Shown here: positions 1 to 9,276 of the stretch, piece by piece
Layout: each line of letters starts with the position of its first letter
Numbering within the stretch: position 1 is the first letter of the stretch
NCBI RefSeq assembly: GCF_013364155.1
Contig: NZ_CP054916.1
Span: 9,330,001 to 9,394,000, forward strand
Reading direction: 5' to 3'
Length of the DNA: 64,000 nt
Source: Streptomyces sp. NA02950
Lineage (GTDB): Bacteria; Actinomycetota; Actinomycetes; Streptomycetales; Streptomycetaceae
Translations under genes and position numbers: made by a program
Notes under the pieces: generated by a model
The model's input: only the letters and a program-made list of their open reading frames with translations
Told to the model about the DNA's origin: nothing
Database searches by the model: none

Positions 1-757
1 ACGTCACGTGGCTGGCGCGCCTGATCGGCAAGCGATCGAGGCGATGGGGCATGCCAAATTCTTTCTCCGTTTCGCCGGGAGCGCGGTGGTGAGGTGCGCC
101 CCTGAACCAGGAGAGTCACCGAGAATGTCATCCCGGTCCTCAGAATGGCTTGATGAACTCCGGTAGCACACGCCGCGGTCACCGGCAAAGGACGAGTGCG
201 TCGATCTTTCCCCGTTAGCAGGTTCTGTGAGACAGCCGGGTCCCGTCGGCCCGGTCCGTGGTGGCCTCGTTGTCCGGGCGCACCTGGACAACGATGTCGA
301 CCAGCCATCAACCTCTGTCCTGCGCTGTGACGGCTGTCAACTCGCCGGAGGAGGCCGAGTCGGTGGGAGAACCCCGCTTCCACGGCGAGGACGCGCATCT
401 CTGCGAGACCGTGAGAGGCAGGAGGAAGGGTTGTCCGATTTCGATCGCCTGCGATGCCTGCTGGACGAGTGGTTGCCACGGCGCACCGTCTTTCTACGCT
501 CGTATGCCAGTTGACGATAAGAATTTTCTCTTGGCCGGTCAAGCAATCCTTTGCACGCCCCGAAATATTGTGGTTCCAGGGTTCGGTTGTGCCAGCCTCT
601 CCTCCAGGCACTGGACATCCAGGAGGAAGCCGCGCAGGCCCAGGGTGACGACCTCCGCCGTTGACCTGCTCGACCTACCAGGGCGACTCGGACAGGAAGA
701 ACTGCAGCCGCTGCACCCCCGGCATTTCCCAACCAGTGTGTAGTGCACACGTGCTGA
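1..757. other. Gene-free, decayed DNA at left edge
   Basis: I see no convincing gene here. Short open frames exist on both strands but none has a recognisable motif, a ribosome binding site and sustained actinomycete codon bias together. The stretch reads like eroded coding sequence, in keeping with the broken regulator fragments immediately to the right. No tRNA, repeat array or strong hairpin was noticed. Confidence 0.5.
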
Positions 758-1060
758 CTACCTGACCGTTTGACTCCTCTGAGGTGCCCGCCTGCTGACC
801 GAATTTCCGGGGCACGGCCTGCGCCGGTCCGCGGCACCCGGCAATGCCGAGTTTTCGACTCCTGTATCGCGTGCCCGTTTGAGGGTGTTCGTTGCCCGTA
901 TCCGGCCCGTTTCCGGAGGGGGCCCCAGTGCGTACAGCGCCCGGCGCGGATCGTGACCGTTGGCGCCCTTCTCCAGTACGCGGACGGCCTCCGTCAGCAG
1001 TTCCGCCGACGTCACCAAGGACGGCGTCCTCGAGGCCGGTTCGGCTGCCGTCGTCTCCGG
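758..1060 (-). pseudogene. Fragment resembling the C-terminal part of a LuxR/LAL regulator
   Basis: On the minus strand a short reading contains SAELLTEAVRVLEKGANGHD followed by an arginine- and leucine-rich stretch. This resembles the helical repeat segment just before the helix-turn-helix of large ATP-binding LuxR-family (LAL) regulators. The expected LuxR helix-turn-helix is absent and the frame ends without it, so the piece is a remnant. It lies head-to-head with the N-terminal LAL remnant on the plus strand at 1237-2942, which lacks exactly this part, so both could derive from one gene broken by an inversion. The call rests on pattern resemblance only. Confidence 0.35.
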
Positions 1061-1236
1061 TATCTCCCGCCTGGCCACGGCGAACGCGCTTCCGGAGTCG
1101 GCGCGCTGCCGCCTCCCTCGTGAGAGCGGACCTTCGTGAGGCCAGGTGGCCTTCAACTCTTCACGCGACTGCCGGGCGTGGCGAACGAGAGGGGAAAACG
1201 CCACGTTCTGGGAAATCCCTCAGTGGCAGAAGGGGC

Positions 1237-2942
1237 ATGATCGTCGCGGCCGAGGGGGAGAGGGAGAGGGACGCCGCAGTGATCGTCGCCCCGGTCGGGC
1301 ACAGCGCGTACGGGACGCGGGACGGCGAACAGCCCGCGCGATGGGTGGAGCGGGAGCGCGAACTCGCCGTGCTCGGCGACCTCGCCAGGCGGACCGCGGC
1401 GAGCCATCCCGGCCTTGTCGTCGTACGGGGGCCGGACGGCATCGGCAGGACGGCGTTGCTCCACGCCCTCACCGCGGACGCGCGCTGGCTCGGGCTGCGG
1501 GTTCTGCACACGCAGGCCGCCCCGGACCGGCGCACCCTGCCGCTGGGCACCGTGAGGGCCCTTTGGGGGCCATGGCCGCCGACACACTCCCGGACCCGGC
1601 CACGCCGCCGCGGCAGCCGACGCCCGGCGAAGGCCTCCCGCGACCCGGCCGGGGCCCCCCACGGAGCCCTGACCGGATGGCACGAGGCTGTGCGCACCAC
1701 CGCGGCGCGAGGCCCGCTCCTGATCGCGATCGACGACGCCCACGAGGCCGACCCGGTGTCGCTGCGTTGCCTCGCGTACACCGCGCGCAGGCTGACCGAG
1801 CTGCCGGTCCTGCTGGCGCTGGGCCGGCGCGAGGGCAACGCGTGGACCCCGCTGGACGAGGCGGCGATGACCCAGCCGCTGTGCGGCGTCGTGCGGCCAC
1901 GGCCGATCACCTCCTTGGGCATCGGCCGAGTAGCCCGGCGGCTTACCGGCGCCGACGCCGAGGCGCGGTTCCAGGCGGACTGCCTGGCGGCCACCGGCGG
2001 AAGCCCCCTTCTGGTCACCGCGCTGCGGGCGATCATGACCTACCCGCCTTCCGCGCGTGCGTCGTACGGCTGCTGCACCGTCAGCCACCGCCGACCGTGC
2101 GGGCCGCCCAGGCCGTCGCGGTACTCGGCGACGCGGCGGACCTCGAGACCTGCGCCCAGCTAACCAGGGCCGACGCCACCACTTTTGCCCGTGTCCTGTC
2201 CGCCCTGGACTCCCTCGGACTGGCACACGCGTCCTCCCGTACGGACGGCTGGTCCTTACGCATCCCGCCGTACGGAACGCGGTCCTGGCCGACACGCCGG
2301 CCGAGCGACGTGCCGCGCCGCACGGCCGGGCGGCCCGGTTGCTGCACGACGGTGGGGCACCCCGCCTCGGACATCGCCGAGCATCTGCTGCGGTCCCGGG
2401 TGACGGCGGATCAGCCGTGGGCACGGGCCGTACTGCTGGAGGCGCCGAGCAGGGCGATGCTCGACGGCGCGGTGGCACGTGCGGTGGAACTGCTGCGTCG
2501 GTGCGTGCCGGACGGCGCGGCGGACGCCTGTGACCCGGACCTGGTGGCGGAACTGGGCATCGCCGAAAGCAGGGTGGACACGGCGGCCGGTATCCGGCAT
2601 CTGACGGCGGTCCTGGATCGCGTCTCCCGCCCGGGTCTGCGGTTCGCCTCCCTCAGCGCGCTCGTCGGTGGACTGGCGCGTACGGGCGAGGTGGACCGCG
2701 CCGTCACGCTCCTCGCTCGGCACCGCTCCGCCATTGCCGGTACCGCGGCCGGGGCCGCGAGCGCGAGGCTCCTGGAGGCGGACATGCTGATGGCCGCCAC
2801 CGACAGCGTTGCCAACCGCCAGGATCGAATGGCCCCGCTCCGACAAGCCCGCTCGGAAGCCCGCGACAAACGGCCCTATCCGGCCACGCACCCTCCTCGT
2901 TACCGACTTTCGGGCACACCTTCGGGTCAGAAACATGTGTAA
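1237..2942 (+). pseudogene. LuxR-family (LAL) AAA-type transcriptional regulator, frameshifted and truncated
   Basis: The reading starts at ATG 1237 behind a good ribosome binding site (AGAAGGGGC). It opens with the typical LAL N-terminus: WVERERELAVLGDLARR, a Walker A-like GPDGIGRTALL (Arg in place of the usual Lys) and a Walker B-like LLIAIDDAHEAD near 1730. Coding signal leaves frame 1 around 2035, continues in frame 3 (AVAVLGDAADLETCAQL), is briefly in frame 2 around 2250-2350 (VLTHPAVRNAVLADTPAERR), then returns to frame 3 (SDIAEHLL). It stops near 2942 before any LuxR helix-turn-helix. Several frameshifts and the missing DNA-binding domain make this a pseudogene. Intact relatives are about 900 residues and often activate antibiotic pathways. 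The intact regulator nearby is the LysR gene. Confidence 0.8.
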
Positions 2943-3735
2943 GTTGATCCGTATCGATCGCTCCATACAGAGATCGGATGTCGCTCCGAGGTCGAGGTCC
3001 AGCTGATCGGGAAGCCGGCCGCGGCAGCTCCGTGGCCTGGACAAGTGCCTGGCGAAAGGTCTGGCTGATGAAGTCGGTTCGTCTTGCGCCGGAAACGATT
3101 GAAGGCCTGCTCGCGAAGGCGCATCCGCGGTGCCGGTGTGGGCGGCACACGCCGACGCCACCGATGAGGAGTGTCGTGGGCCCGGAACACCGCACGGTGG
3201 GCGTACGCTTCGGGGGCAGAGGACGCCCATCTGGGCTTTCATGGCTGTCGTGCCTACAGCCGGCGATGGTTCTGCCCGCGTGGCGGGTGCGCTCCTGCCG
3301 ATCGCCGAACTGGACATCGACCGGACGTGGCGGATGGCCGGAACCACGACCGGTTGATCCGCCTGACGGACCGGGTTCAGGAGATGTTGTCCGATACCGG
3401 GATCTCCGCCTGCCACCTCCCTGAGCGCGCAAGGTGGAGAAGTGCCGCTCGTACAACGCAGATCGACCCGACCAGGTTGCTGTTCAGGACGTGCAGGCTC
3501 GCAGCACCGTAGCTGCCTGACCCGCTGAGATACGCCGAGAACTGATGATTCTGACAAAGGGTGTTCCGACGTGAATCGAATGCTACCGAAACCTGGACAC
3601 ACGCAGGCCCCGCACCCGAACCGAGAACCCGCTACCTTCAGGTTTGGTACCCCTGGCAGATCCGGTAAGGCAAGACCATGAATGCAGCATCTGAACTAAA
3701 CAGCGTGGCAGGAAGAGCAGGAACTGGTCAAGAAA
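2943..3735. other. Intergenic/decayed stretch upstream of the LysR gene
   Basis: No intact gene is present. Around 3275-3340 the plus strand reads LLPIAELDIDRTWRMAG, which resembles the middle of an acyl-CoA dehydrogenase-type flavoprotein (usually followed by a GTGS motif). That motif is missing and the surroundings do not keep a frame, so it is at best a scrap. From about 3540 base composition becomes visibly more AT-rich and probably contains the promoter of the LysR gene. I cannot place its -35/-10 elements with confidence. Confidence 0.35.
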
Positions 3736-4692
3736 ATGTCATATGATCCCGCCAACACCCGTGGCCCTGACATCACCCGCTCGCCAGAAGCGACAAGCGT
3801 CGCCCACGATCCGTTGCTCAAGATCGACTTCAACTTACTCATTCCGTTGCAGGCCCTCCTCGCCGAGGCGAACGTCACGCGCGCAGCGGAGCGGACCGGG
3901 GTCACCCAGCCGGCCATGAGCGGGTCTTTGGCCAAGCTGCGACGCCACTTCGGCGATCCATTGCTGACGCGGAACGGACGCAGCATGCAGCTGACGCCGT
4001 TCGGCGCCGCACTGGTGGAGCCGGTCGACCGTGCCGTTGACTCTATGCGTTCGGTATTGGGCAGCCGCAGCACGTTGAAGTCCCGCCTGGTCAGCCGCAC
4101 GTTCACCATCGTGACCAGTGACTATGTCTCGATCGTCCTCATCAAGCCACTCCTGCAATCGCTCTGGAACTCTAATCCGAACGTGTCGCTGAAGATCGTC
4201 CCACTCAGCGACGACACGCTTTCGCCACTAGAAGGTGACGAATGCGATCTCCTCATAGCACCGAGATCGATGTTGCCGCAAGGTAAGCTGAATTACCACA
4301 GCCGCCACCTGTTCACCGACAGGTTCGTGGCGGTCGCGGACGCAGACAACGCAACTCTCGGCGAGAGCATCGCATTCAATTACATCACCGAGCTGCTCCA
4401 AGTCAATTCCCTGCGAGGCGTGAAAATGCCGGGCATCGAAATAGACCCTGCTCTGGCCGTAACCGCAGGAAGCTTCAGTGAGCGGATGTACCTGGTCGCG
4501 GGCACACCGATGATAGCGCTCGTCCAATCACGACTTTATGAGCTGTTCGGACGGGAAATCGGCTTACGCGCAATCCCTCTCGAGAGCGAAATTTCCTTGT
4601 GTGAAACCATGTACTGGCACCACAGACACGCCGCCGACCCGGAACACATCTGGCTCCGCGACGCGCTGAGCGACGTCGCACAGTCTCTCTGA
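3736..4692 (+). CDS. LysR-family transcriptional regulator
   Basis: A 318-residue protein of normal LysR length. After about 30 residues of leader comes a LysR winged helix-turn-helix (residues about 34-95): LLAEANVTRAAERTGVTQPAMS followed by KLRRHFGDPLLTRNGRSMQLT. The remainder (about 110-318) fits the two-lobed periplasmic-binding-protein-like effector domain. LysR proteins bind T-N11-A dyads and respond to a small-molecule ligand, unknown here. Two TTA leucine codons (3835 and 4564) imply dependence on the bldA tRNA and hence late expression. Base composition is lower in GC than in the megasynthase genes, suggesting a different origin. It is convergent with the acylase gene and is the only intact regulator in the window, so it is a candidate cluster regulator (inference). 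No obvious Shine-Dalgarno sits directly before ATG 3736, so the start is tentative. Confidence 0.88.
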   Translation: MSYDPANTRGPDITRSPEATSVAHDPLLKIDFNLLIPLQALLAEANVTRAAERTGVTQPAMSGSLAKLRRHFGDPLLTRNGRSMQLTPFGAALVEPVDRAVDSMRSVLGSRSTLKSRLVSRTFTIVTSDYVSIVLIKPLLQSLWNSNPNVSLKIVPLSDDTLSPLEGDECDLLIAPRSMLPQGKLNYHSRHLFTDRFVAVADADNATLGESIAFNYITELLQVNSLRGVKMPGIEIDPALAVTAGSFSERMYLVAGTPMIALVQSRLYELFGREIGLRAIPLESEISLCETMYWHHRHAADPEHIWLRDALSDVAQSL

Positions 4693-5031
4693 TGATGCAT
4701 CAGTCCCCTTCGCGGGGCAGCAGGACCGCATCGGCGACGGTGAGACCAGCGCCGACGCCGACACCAGGCCGAGGAACCAAGGGTGCTCGCCGGCACCGCT
4801 GGTCCACGGGCAGCGCGACCGAGGAGAGCACGCCCCGGCCCGCCATCCGCTGAGCCAGCAGACGACTGCGTAGGCAGGCTGCATCACGTCGATGCGCCGA
4901 AGGTCCATCGCCCCGGCAGCGCCTTCGATCACCTCACGGACCGACCACCCCAGCAGGGACTCGAACTCCGGGGAGCACCTGAGCACTTCCTCACGGCCAC
5001 TCGGCGATATGTCGAACAGATGTCAAACGAT
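4693..5031. other. Convergent intergenic region between LysR gene and acylase
   Basis: Both flanking genes end here. Just after the LysR stop there is a perfect palindrome TGATGCATCA (4691-4700 region) and a small CCCC/GGGG hairpin (4705-4717) that could serve as a weak terminator. No T-tract follows. Open frames on the minus strand through this stretch lack recognisable motifs and look like remnants or chance. Confidence 0.35.
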
Positions 5032-7470
5032 CTAGGATCCACGGACAACAGTGGTCCGCAGGTGCGGGTCGGCTCGAATTTCCGCCTGAGTGTACAGACA
5101 GTCTCGGACTTTTCCTTGCGCAAACAGCGCCTGCTGGTCGGCAAAATGTGGCGACGCCGGATCAATTGACTCGGAAAAGGTGAGCAGACCCTTCGCCTGT
5201 GGCCCTTTTCCGGTGAACCGAACGGCAAGCAGCATGCTCGTACCGGTGTTCACCTGATACCCGTCCTTGGTCAATGTGTCGCCTCCGGGCACAACTGGCT
5301 CCAGCGTTGTCCCGGGAGTCGACGTGTACTCGATGACGTTCATGGCCCCGAGCACGTCAGGCGCACCTGGCGCGGGCAGCTCATGCCCGCCCTTGGTGCT
5401 GTGCTGCACCGCGCCGAGCGGGACGTCCAGCGGGAATCCTGCCGCTTCCAGCGTCTGCTGGGCCCTTTCCAGTGCTGGTCCCAGCACGGCCGGATCGGGA
5501 CGCGGAGAGCCGGGAGTGTGCACCGGATCGCGCTGGTCGAACGCGGATGAGAACAACGGACCTACGGTATCCAGGGCGTCGGGGTGCGCGGCCAGCACCT
5601 TCGACAGCATCTCGCGCCACAGCACCGCGCCCCGGCTGTGCACCTGGAAGCGTCCGTCCCAGCCGTCCAGCACCGCGCATGCCTTGCTCACATCGCGCCA
5701 GCCGGCTTCGGTGGATCCGGCGTACACGTCGCACAGTTGGCGCACCGGGCCCAGCAACGACCGTGAGCTCAGGGTCTCGTTGGACAGGACCGCGGACACC
5801 AGCTCATCGAGGGTGAACCGGTGGGCCGGCCCGGGATCTGCGAGCAGCATGGCATTGAGCCTGGCCCGTGCTGGCAACGCCGCCCGTTCTTCCCCCAACT
5901 GCGCTGGAAATCCCTCGATCGGACTCTGCGGATTCACTATCCACGGGGAGTTGTTGGCATTGAAGACGTAGTCCCGGCGGGTGAGTTGTGGCCACCGCGA
6001 GGGCGGCAGCAGCCCCGCCGCAGGGGCTCCCGGTTCTTCCCGCCATTCCTGTTCCGGATCGCTTCCGTCCAGGAGCCCGATCGGGCTTGCAAGCCATGCT
6101 TGAGTCGCCTTGGGGGTAAGGTCGGGGGTGCTCGCGGCATCGTCGAACCAGGACGCCCCGGAACTGTCCGCCGCCACCGTGTTCAGCCACGGCGTGCCGA
6201 ACTTGGCATTCTGCGCGGCGACCTCGGCGACGCTGCCGGACCTGGCCATGGCCAGCCAGAAGTCGACCAGCCGAGTATTCCCCGCATTGGCGTCGCGGAA
6301 CTCGATTGCGCTGGTGCTGGTCCAGCCATAGCTTGGATCAATCGATGACAGATTGACGATCGGTCCGTGCTCGCCGGACCACAGCGTCCTGCTCACCATC
6401 TTCAGCCGGCCGTCAGCCTTCTTGACCGGCACGGTCACCACCTTTGCCTGCATGTGCAGGATGCGGTCGCCGTGGCGGAAGCTTGTCGGTTGTCCCGGCA
6501 CCAACTGGAGCTTGTCGAACGTGTACCTGGCCCCCGGAGCAACCGTGTGGGTCCACGCCACTCGTTCGTTGAAACCGATCTGCACCCCGGGCAGGCCGCC
6601 CACCCCCGCGCCGTAGACGTCGAGCACGCCGGGGACCGTGAGTTGGCTCTCCCACAACTGGAGTTCCCCCTCCCACGGGAAATGTGGATTAGCCAGCAGC
6701 TCTCCCCGGCCGGAGTCGGAGCGTTGACCACCGATGGCCCAACCGTTGCTGCCCAGCGCCGCGGTGTTCCTCTTACTGGTCAACAAAGGTCGGACCGCGT
6801 CGGCCACCGCGGCCGCTGGAACATGCGGTGCCGACACCGCCTGATCGCTCGGCGGCCGTGCGACGGCGATTGCCGGGAGCGCGACCCGCCCACTCGACAC
6901 CATGGCGATGTCCTGTTGGTAGGCCAGAAGATCGACCGCTGAAATGCGTCCGATCCAAGGCTGACCCGCACACCAACCACGGACACCGCCCGGCCCGACC
7001 GCGGCCAGGTATTGGTTGTATCCAGCGGCATAACCCTCAATCATCGATCGCGCATCGGGAGAGATCCTAGGCAACGCCTGCCTGGCCTTGTCCACCAAAC
7101 CCAGTGCCCGGTAGCCGACGTCAGATGCTAAGTTCTGGTCCCCGGGGCCGGCACCGAGCCACCGCGAGCGCTCACCCCGCACCTTGACCACCTGGTCCGC
7201 GAGATCACAGAGCCGATCCTCGGCGTAGGCCCAGCCCTGCCCGAACGCTGCGCTCCCGAGATTTGCCGCCAGGATGTGCGGAATCCCGTAGTTTGTCCGT
7301 CGAATTTCGGCACGGTAGCCGGGCCCGGCGACCGCAGACTGCTGGTAAGCGGGGGGTATGATTTCGCCACCCACCCTAGCTGAAAAAACCGCCGGCATCA
7401 GCAACGCAACGACGATAGCAAAGGCTTGCAAAGAATATGGTGCCCGACGCGGTAACTGAACCATCAACAT
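5032..7470 (-). CDS. Secreted penicillin acylase-family Ntn hydrolase
   Basis: An 812-residue precursor of the penicillin amidase/acylhomoserine lactone acylase/lipopeptide acylase family, which cleaves amide-linked acyl groups. I chose ATG 7470, preceded by AGGA at suitable spacing. A GTG at 7497 would add nine residues. Residues 1-31 form a signal peptide (QLPRRAPYSL, then a hydrophobic core ending near FSA), so it should act outside the membrane. The alpha chain has YGIPHILAANLGSAAFGQGW and YAEDRLCDLA. The autoprocessing site is ALG|SNGWAIGG with the new N-terminal nucleophile Ser241. The beta chain continues through NPHFPWEG and NANNSPW to the end. Length and order fit heterodimeric Ntn acylases. 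Two TTA codons (7453-7455, 7129-7131) imply bldA control. Substrate is unknown. The adjacent acyl-AMP-ligase-initiated assembly line makes removal of a starter acyl cap an attractive inference. Confidence 0.9.
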   Translation of the reverse strand: MLMVQLPRRAPYSLQAFAIVVALLMPAVFSARVGGEIIPPAYQQSAVAGPGYRAEIRRTNYGIPHILAANLGSAAFGQGWAYAEDRLCDLADQVVKVRGERSRWLGAGPGDQNLASDVGYRALGLVDKARQALPRISPDARSMIEGYAAGYNQYLAAVGPGGVRGWCAGQPWIGRISAVDLLAYQQDIAMVSSGRVALPAIAVARPPSDQAVSAPHVPAAAVADAVRPLLTSKRNTAALGSNGWAIGGQRSDSGRGELLANPHFPWEGELQLWESQLTVPGVLDVYGAGVGGLPGVQIGFNERVAWTHTVAPGARYTFDKLQLVPGQPTSFRHGDRILHMQAKVVTVPVKKADGRLKMVSRTLWSGEHGPIVNLSSIDPSYGWTSTSAIEFRDANAGNTRLVDFWLAMARSGSVAEVAAQNAKFGTPWLNTVAADSSGASWFDDAASTPDLTPKATQAWLASPIGLLDGSDPEQEWREEPGAPAAGLLPPSRWPQLTRRDYVFNANNSPWIVNPQSPIEGFPAQLGEERAALPARARLNAMLLADPGPAHRFTLDELVSAVLSNETLSSRSLLGPVRQLCDVYAGSTEAGWRDVSKACAVLDGWDGRFQVHSRGAVLWREMLSKVLAAHPDALDTVGPLFSSAFDQRDPVHTPGSPRPDPAVLGPALERAQQTLEAAGFPLDVPLGAVQHSTKGGHELPAPGAPDVLGAMNVIEYTSTPGTTLEPVVPGGDTLTKDGYQVNTGTSMLLAVRFTGKGPQAKGLLTFSESIDPASPHFADQQALFAQGKVRDCLYTQAEIRADPHLRTTVVRGS

Positions 7471-7877
7471 GATCGTCGGGTCCTGCTGGAGGAACACACA
7501 GATATTACCTCCGCCGAGTTGGTGCTCACGGACGGTTCCATTGCCAGCGGACGGCCTGCGGAACCCACACCACCAGGGATAGCCCTATTCTCCCGCTTAG
7601 GCTGCAAGATCACGGCCCGGTTGTCAAGGGACGTTGTTACGTAAAGCATTAACTCCGCCTTCCCGGACGCGCATCATGTGCACGCGTTGTGCCTCTATAC
7701 ACGAGTCGGCGCCCGATGCATAGAACGCACCTGACCGGCAGCATGAATAATGTGCGCGAGCTGATGGCCGCCGCGCGGCGTCACGGTCGACGTGGCAACA
7801 GCAAGAACTCGCGGCAGCACAGCATGATCGTGACAGCACCGACGACACGAATGTTCATAGCCTGCAGCCCTGGCAGA
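7471..7877. other. Intergenic region between two minus-strand genes
   Basis: About 400 bases separate the family 2 glycosyltransferase from the acylase, so the acylase probably has its own promoter here. The part nearest the acylase is comparatively AT-rich. Small open frames on both strands lack recognisable motifs and I do not call them. Confidence 0.4.
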
Positions 7878-8612
7878 TCAACAGCGGGTTCTGGTCGTGG
7901 GGTCAGAGCGCGACGTGCCGTGCATGCGACAGACCGCGGCGACGGCGGCAATCCCGTCGCGCACCGGGCGCAAGGTCGAGCCGGGCGCGTCCCGCCAGGT
8001 CACAGGAACCTCAGCGATCCGCAGCCCGTCGGCGTGGATGTGCTGCAGCAACTCCACGTCGAACGCGAACCCGGCGTTTCTGCAGCGGGCCAGCGCCGCG
8101 GTGATCGCACGACGGTCGAAGAACTTGAAGCCGCACTGGGTGTCGTGGACGCCGGGCACAAGCGGCCGCGCGACGGTGCGGAACACCTGGCTTCCAACCC
8201 GACGCACCAGCGATCGGGGCGTGGCGAAAGCGCCGCCGGGGGCGTGCCGTGACGCGATCGCCGCCGCGGCACCGTGGTGGAGCTCGGCCAACACCTCGAT
8301 CAAGGTGGCTACCGGCGTCGAGAGGTCGGCATCGGTGAAGCCGACGTAGCGCGCGCTGCTGGTGCGCATCCCGCGCAGTACGGAGGCACCCTTGCCGGCT
8401 TGTGCGCAGCCGATCGTCACGACCTCGGTGCGGCCACGCACGGAACCCGCCACTGCCGACGTGTCGTCGTAGCTGCCGTTGTCGACCACCACGATCCGCG
8501 CGGACCACGGGCGGGTGTCGAGGAATCCGACCATGCGATCGAGCGTGTCAGGCAGCCGTACAGACTCGTTGAACGCTGGGATCACCACCTCGACCTCAAC
8601 CGGGCCGCGCAT
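7878..8612 (-). CDS. Family 2 glycosyltransferase, dolichyl/polyprenyl-phosphate hexose synthase type
   Basis: About 244 residues from ATG 8612. The frame is open further upstream to 8753, with alternative ATGs at 8690 and 8675. Motifs are those of GT2 enzymes that transfer a hexose from a nucleotide sugar to a polyprenyl phosphate: VEVVIPAFNES at the N-terminus, IVVVDNGSYDDT, YVGFTDADLSTP with the DAD metal site, and DTQCGFKFFDR followed by FAFDVELL. No membrane anchor is evident, so it should act at the cytoplasmic face. A second, degraded copy lies at 14797-15135, directly upstream of a family 4 glycosyltransferase, and the similarity extends into the upstream DNA of both copies. Any link to the peptide pathway is unproven. 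Cell-envelope glycan synthesis is an equal possibility. Confidence 0.85.
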   Translation of the reverse strand: MRGPVEVEVVIPAFNESVRLPDTLDRMVGFLDTRPWSARIVVVDNGSYDDTSAVAGSVRGRTEVVTIGCAQAGKGASVLRGMRTSSARYVGFTDADLSTPVATLIEVLAELHHGAAAAIASRHAPGGAFATPRSLVRRVGSQVFRTVARPLVPGVHDTQCGFKFFDRRAITAALARCRNAGFAFDVELLQHIHADGLRIAEVPVTWRDAPGSTLRPVRDGIAAVAAVCRMHGTSRSDPTTRTRC

Positions 8613-9276
8613 CGCCGACCGAGGAATTCTGGACTCGAACCGCCGCACGCCCGCCACCCGAGACCCCGCCTGCATGGACCCGCGTCCCATACGATACGTC
8701 ACCGCCTGCGCTCGGCTCGACCCATCACATCGAGTTGCAAGTGCTCGCACCAAGGAGCCCGGTTGTCGCCCGTGCGACGGTACGCCCTCAGGACGTGTTT
8801 GAGAAGGACTGGCGGGCCACGCGACAGCGGCGGTCCCGTCGTTGTCGGTGACGGGTGAACACGACGTAAACAGAGGTACCCGCCGGGCGTCAGTACGAGC
8901 AGCGGTCGCTGATCGAGTCCTTGCTGCCTGCGGTCAACTGATGCTAGACAGGTTTCATGTGAAGCGCTGCTCCGCACAGCTGGCTGTGGCTTAAAACGAC
9001 CACAAAGATGGGGAGTGTCAGCTTCGGCGGACGGGGGCGCCGTGAAGTTCGCCACCCTGGTGTTCGCCTGGACTGTGAGGTAATTTCACACATCATGAGA
9101 AGTTCGGGGTCGCCCGTCGGCATCCCGGTTGAATCCTTGTGCGAACTGCCTCCGTCGCGGCCCTTCTTCGCCCGGCCCGATAATGACGCGCAGGTTTCCT
9201 CAAAGGTCTATGCCTTCGAACGGCTGACGGCCGGCCGGTGTTTATTCCGATTCCTCCCGACACGGAAAGCGACGTC
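8613..9276. other. Divergent intergenic region
   Basis: Lies between the minus-strand glycosyltransferase and the plus-strand aminotransferase and should contain both promoters. The first part (8671-8715) is shared with DNA upstream of the degraded glycosyltransferase copy at 15115-15155. From about 8940 to 9130 the sequence is comparatively AT-rich. No gene is supported: open frames here lack motifs. Confidence 0.4.
8671..8715 (+). repeat. Upstream part of duplicated GT2 region, copy 1
   Basis: This stretch matches 15115-15155 with few differences. Shared blocks include CCCATACG and ACCGCCTGCGCTCGG. It lies just upstream of the likely start of the intact family 2 glycosyltransferase and shows that the duplication included non-coding or leader sequence, not just the coding region. 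Confidence 0.7.

Noticed and set aside
3066..3424. Small protein of about 120 residues on the plus strand before the LysR gene
   Set aside because: No ribosome binding site, no sustained codon bias and conflicting scraps in other frames; best seen as decayed DNA.
5032..7470. True penicillin-cleaving enzyme or beta-lactam resistance
   Set aside because: The family covers many amides including lipopeptides and acylhomoserine lactones, and nothing in the sequence or context points to beta-lactams.
7624..7848. 74-residue cysteine-rich minus-strand frame between GT2 and acylase
   Set aside because: The cysteines come from repeated TGC/TGT codons without pattern, there is no ribosome binding site and no leader/core arrangement of a peptide natural product.
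9238..9276. Upstream GTG start for the aminotransferase
   Set aside because: ATG 9277 has a well-spaced GGAAAG and coincides with the conserved start of the family, while the extra 13 residues look like leader sequence.
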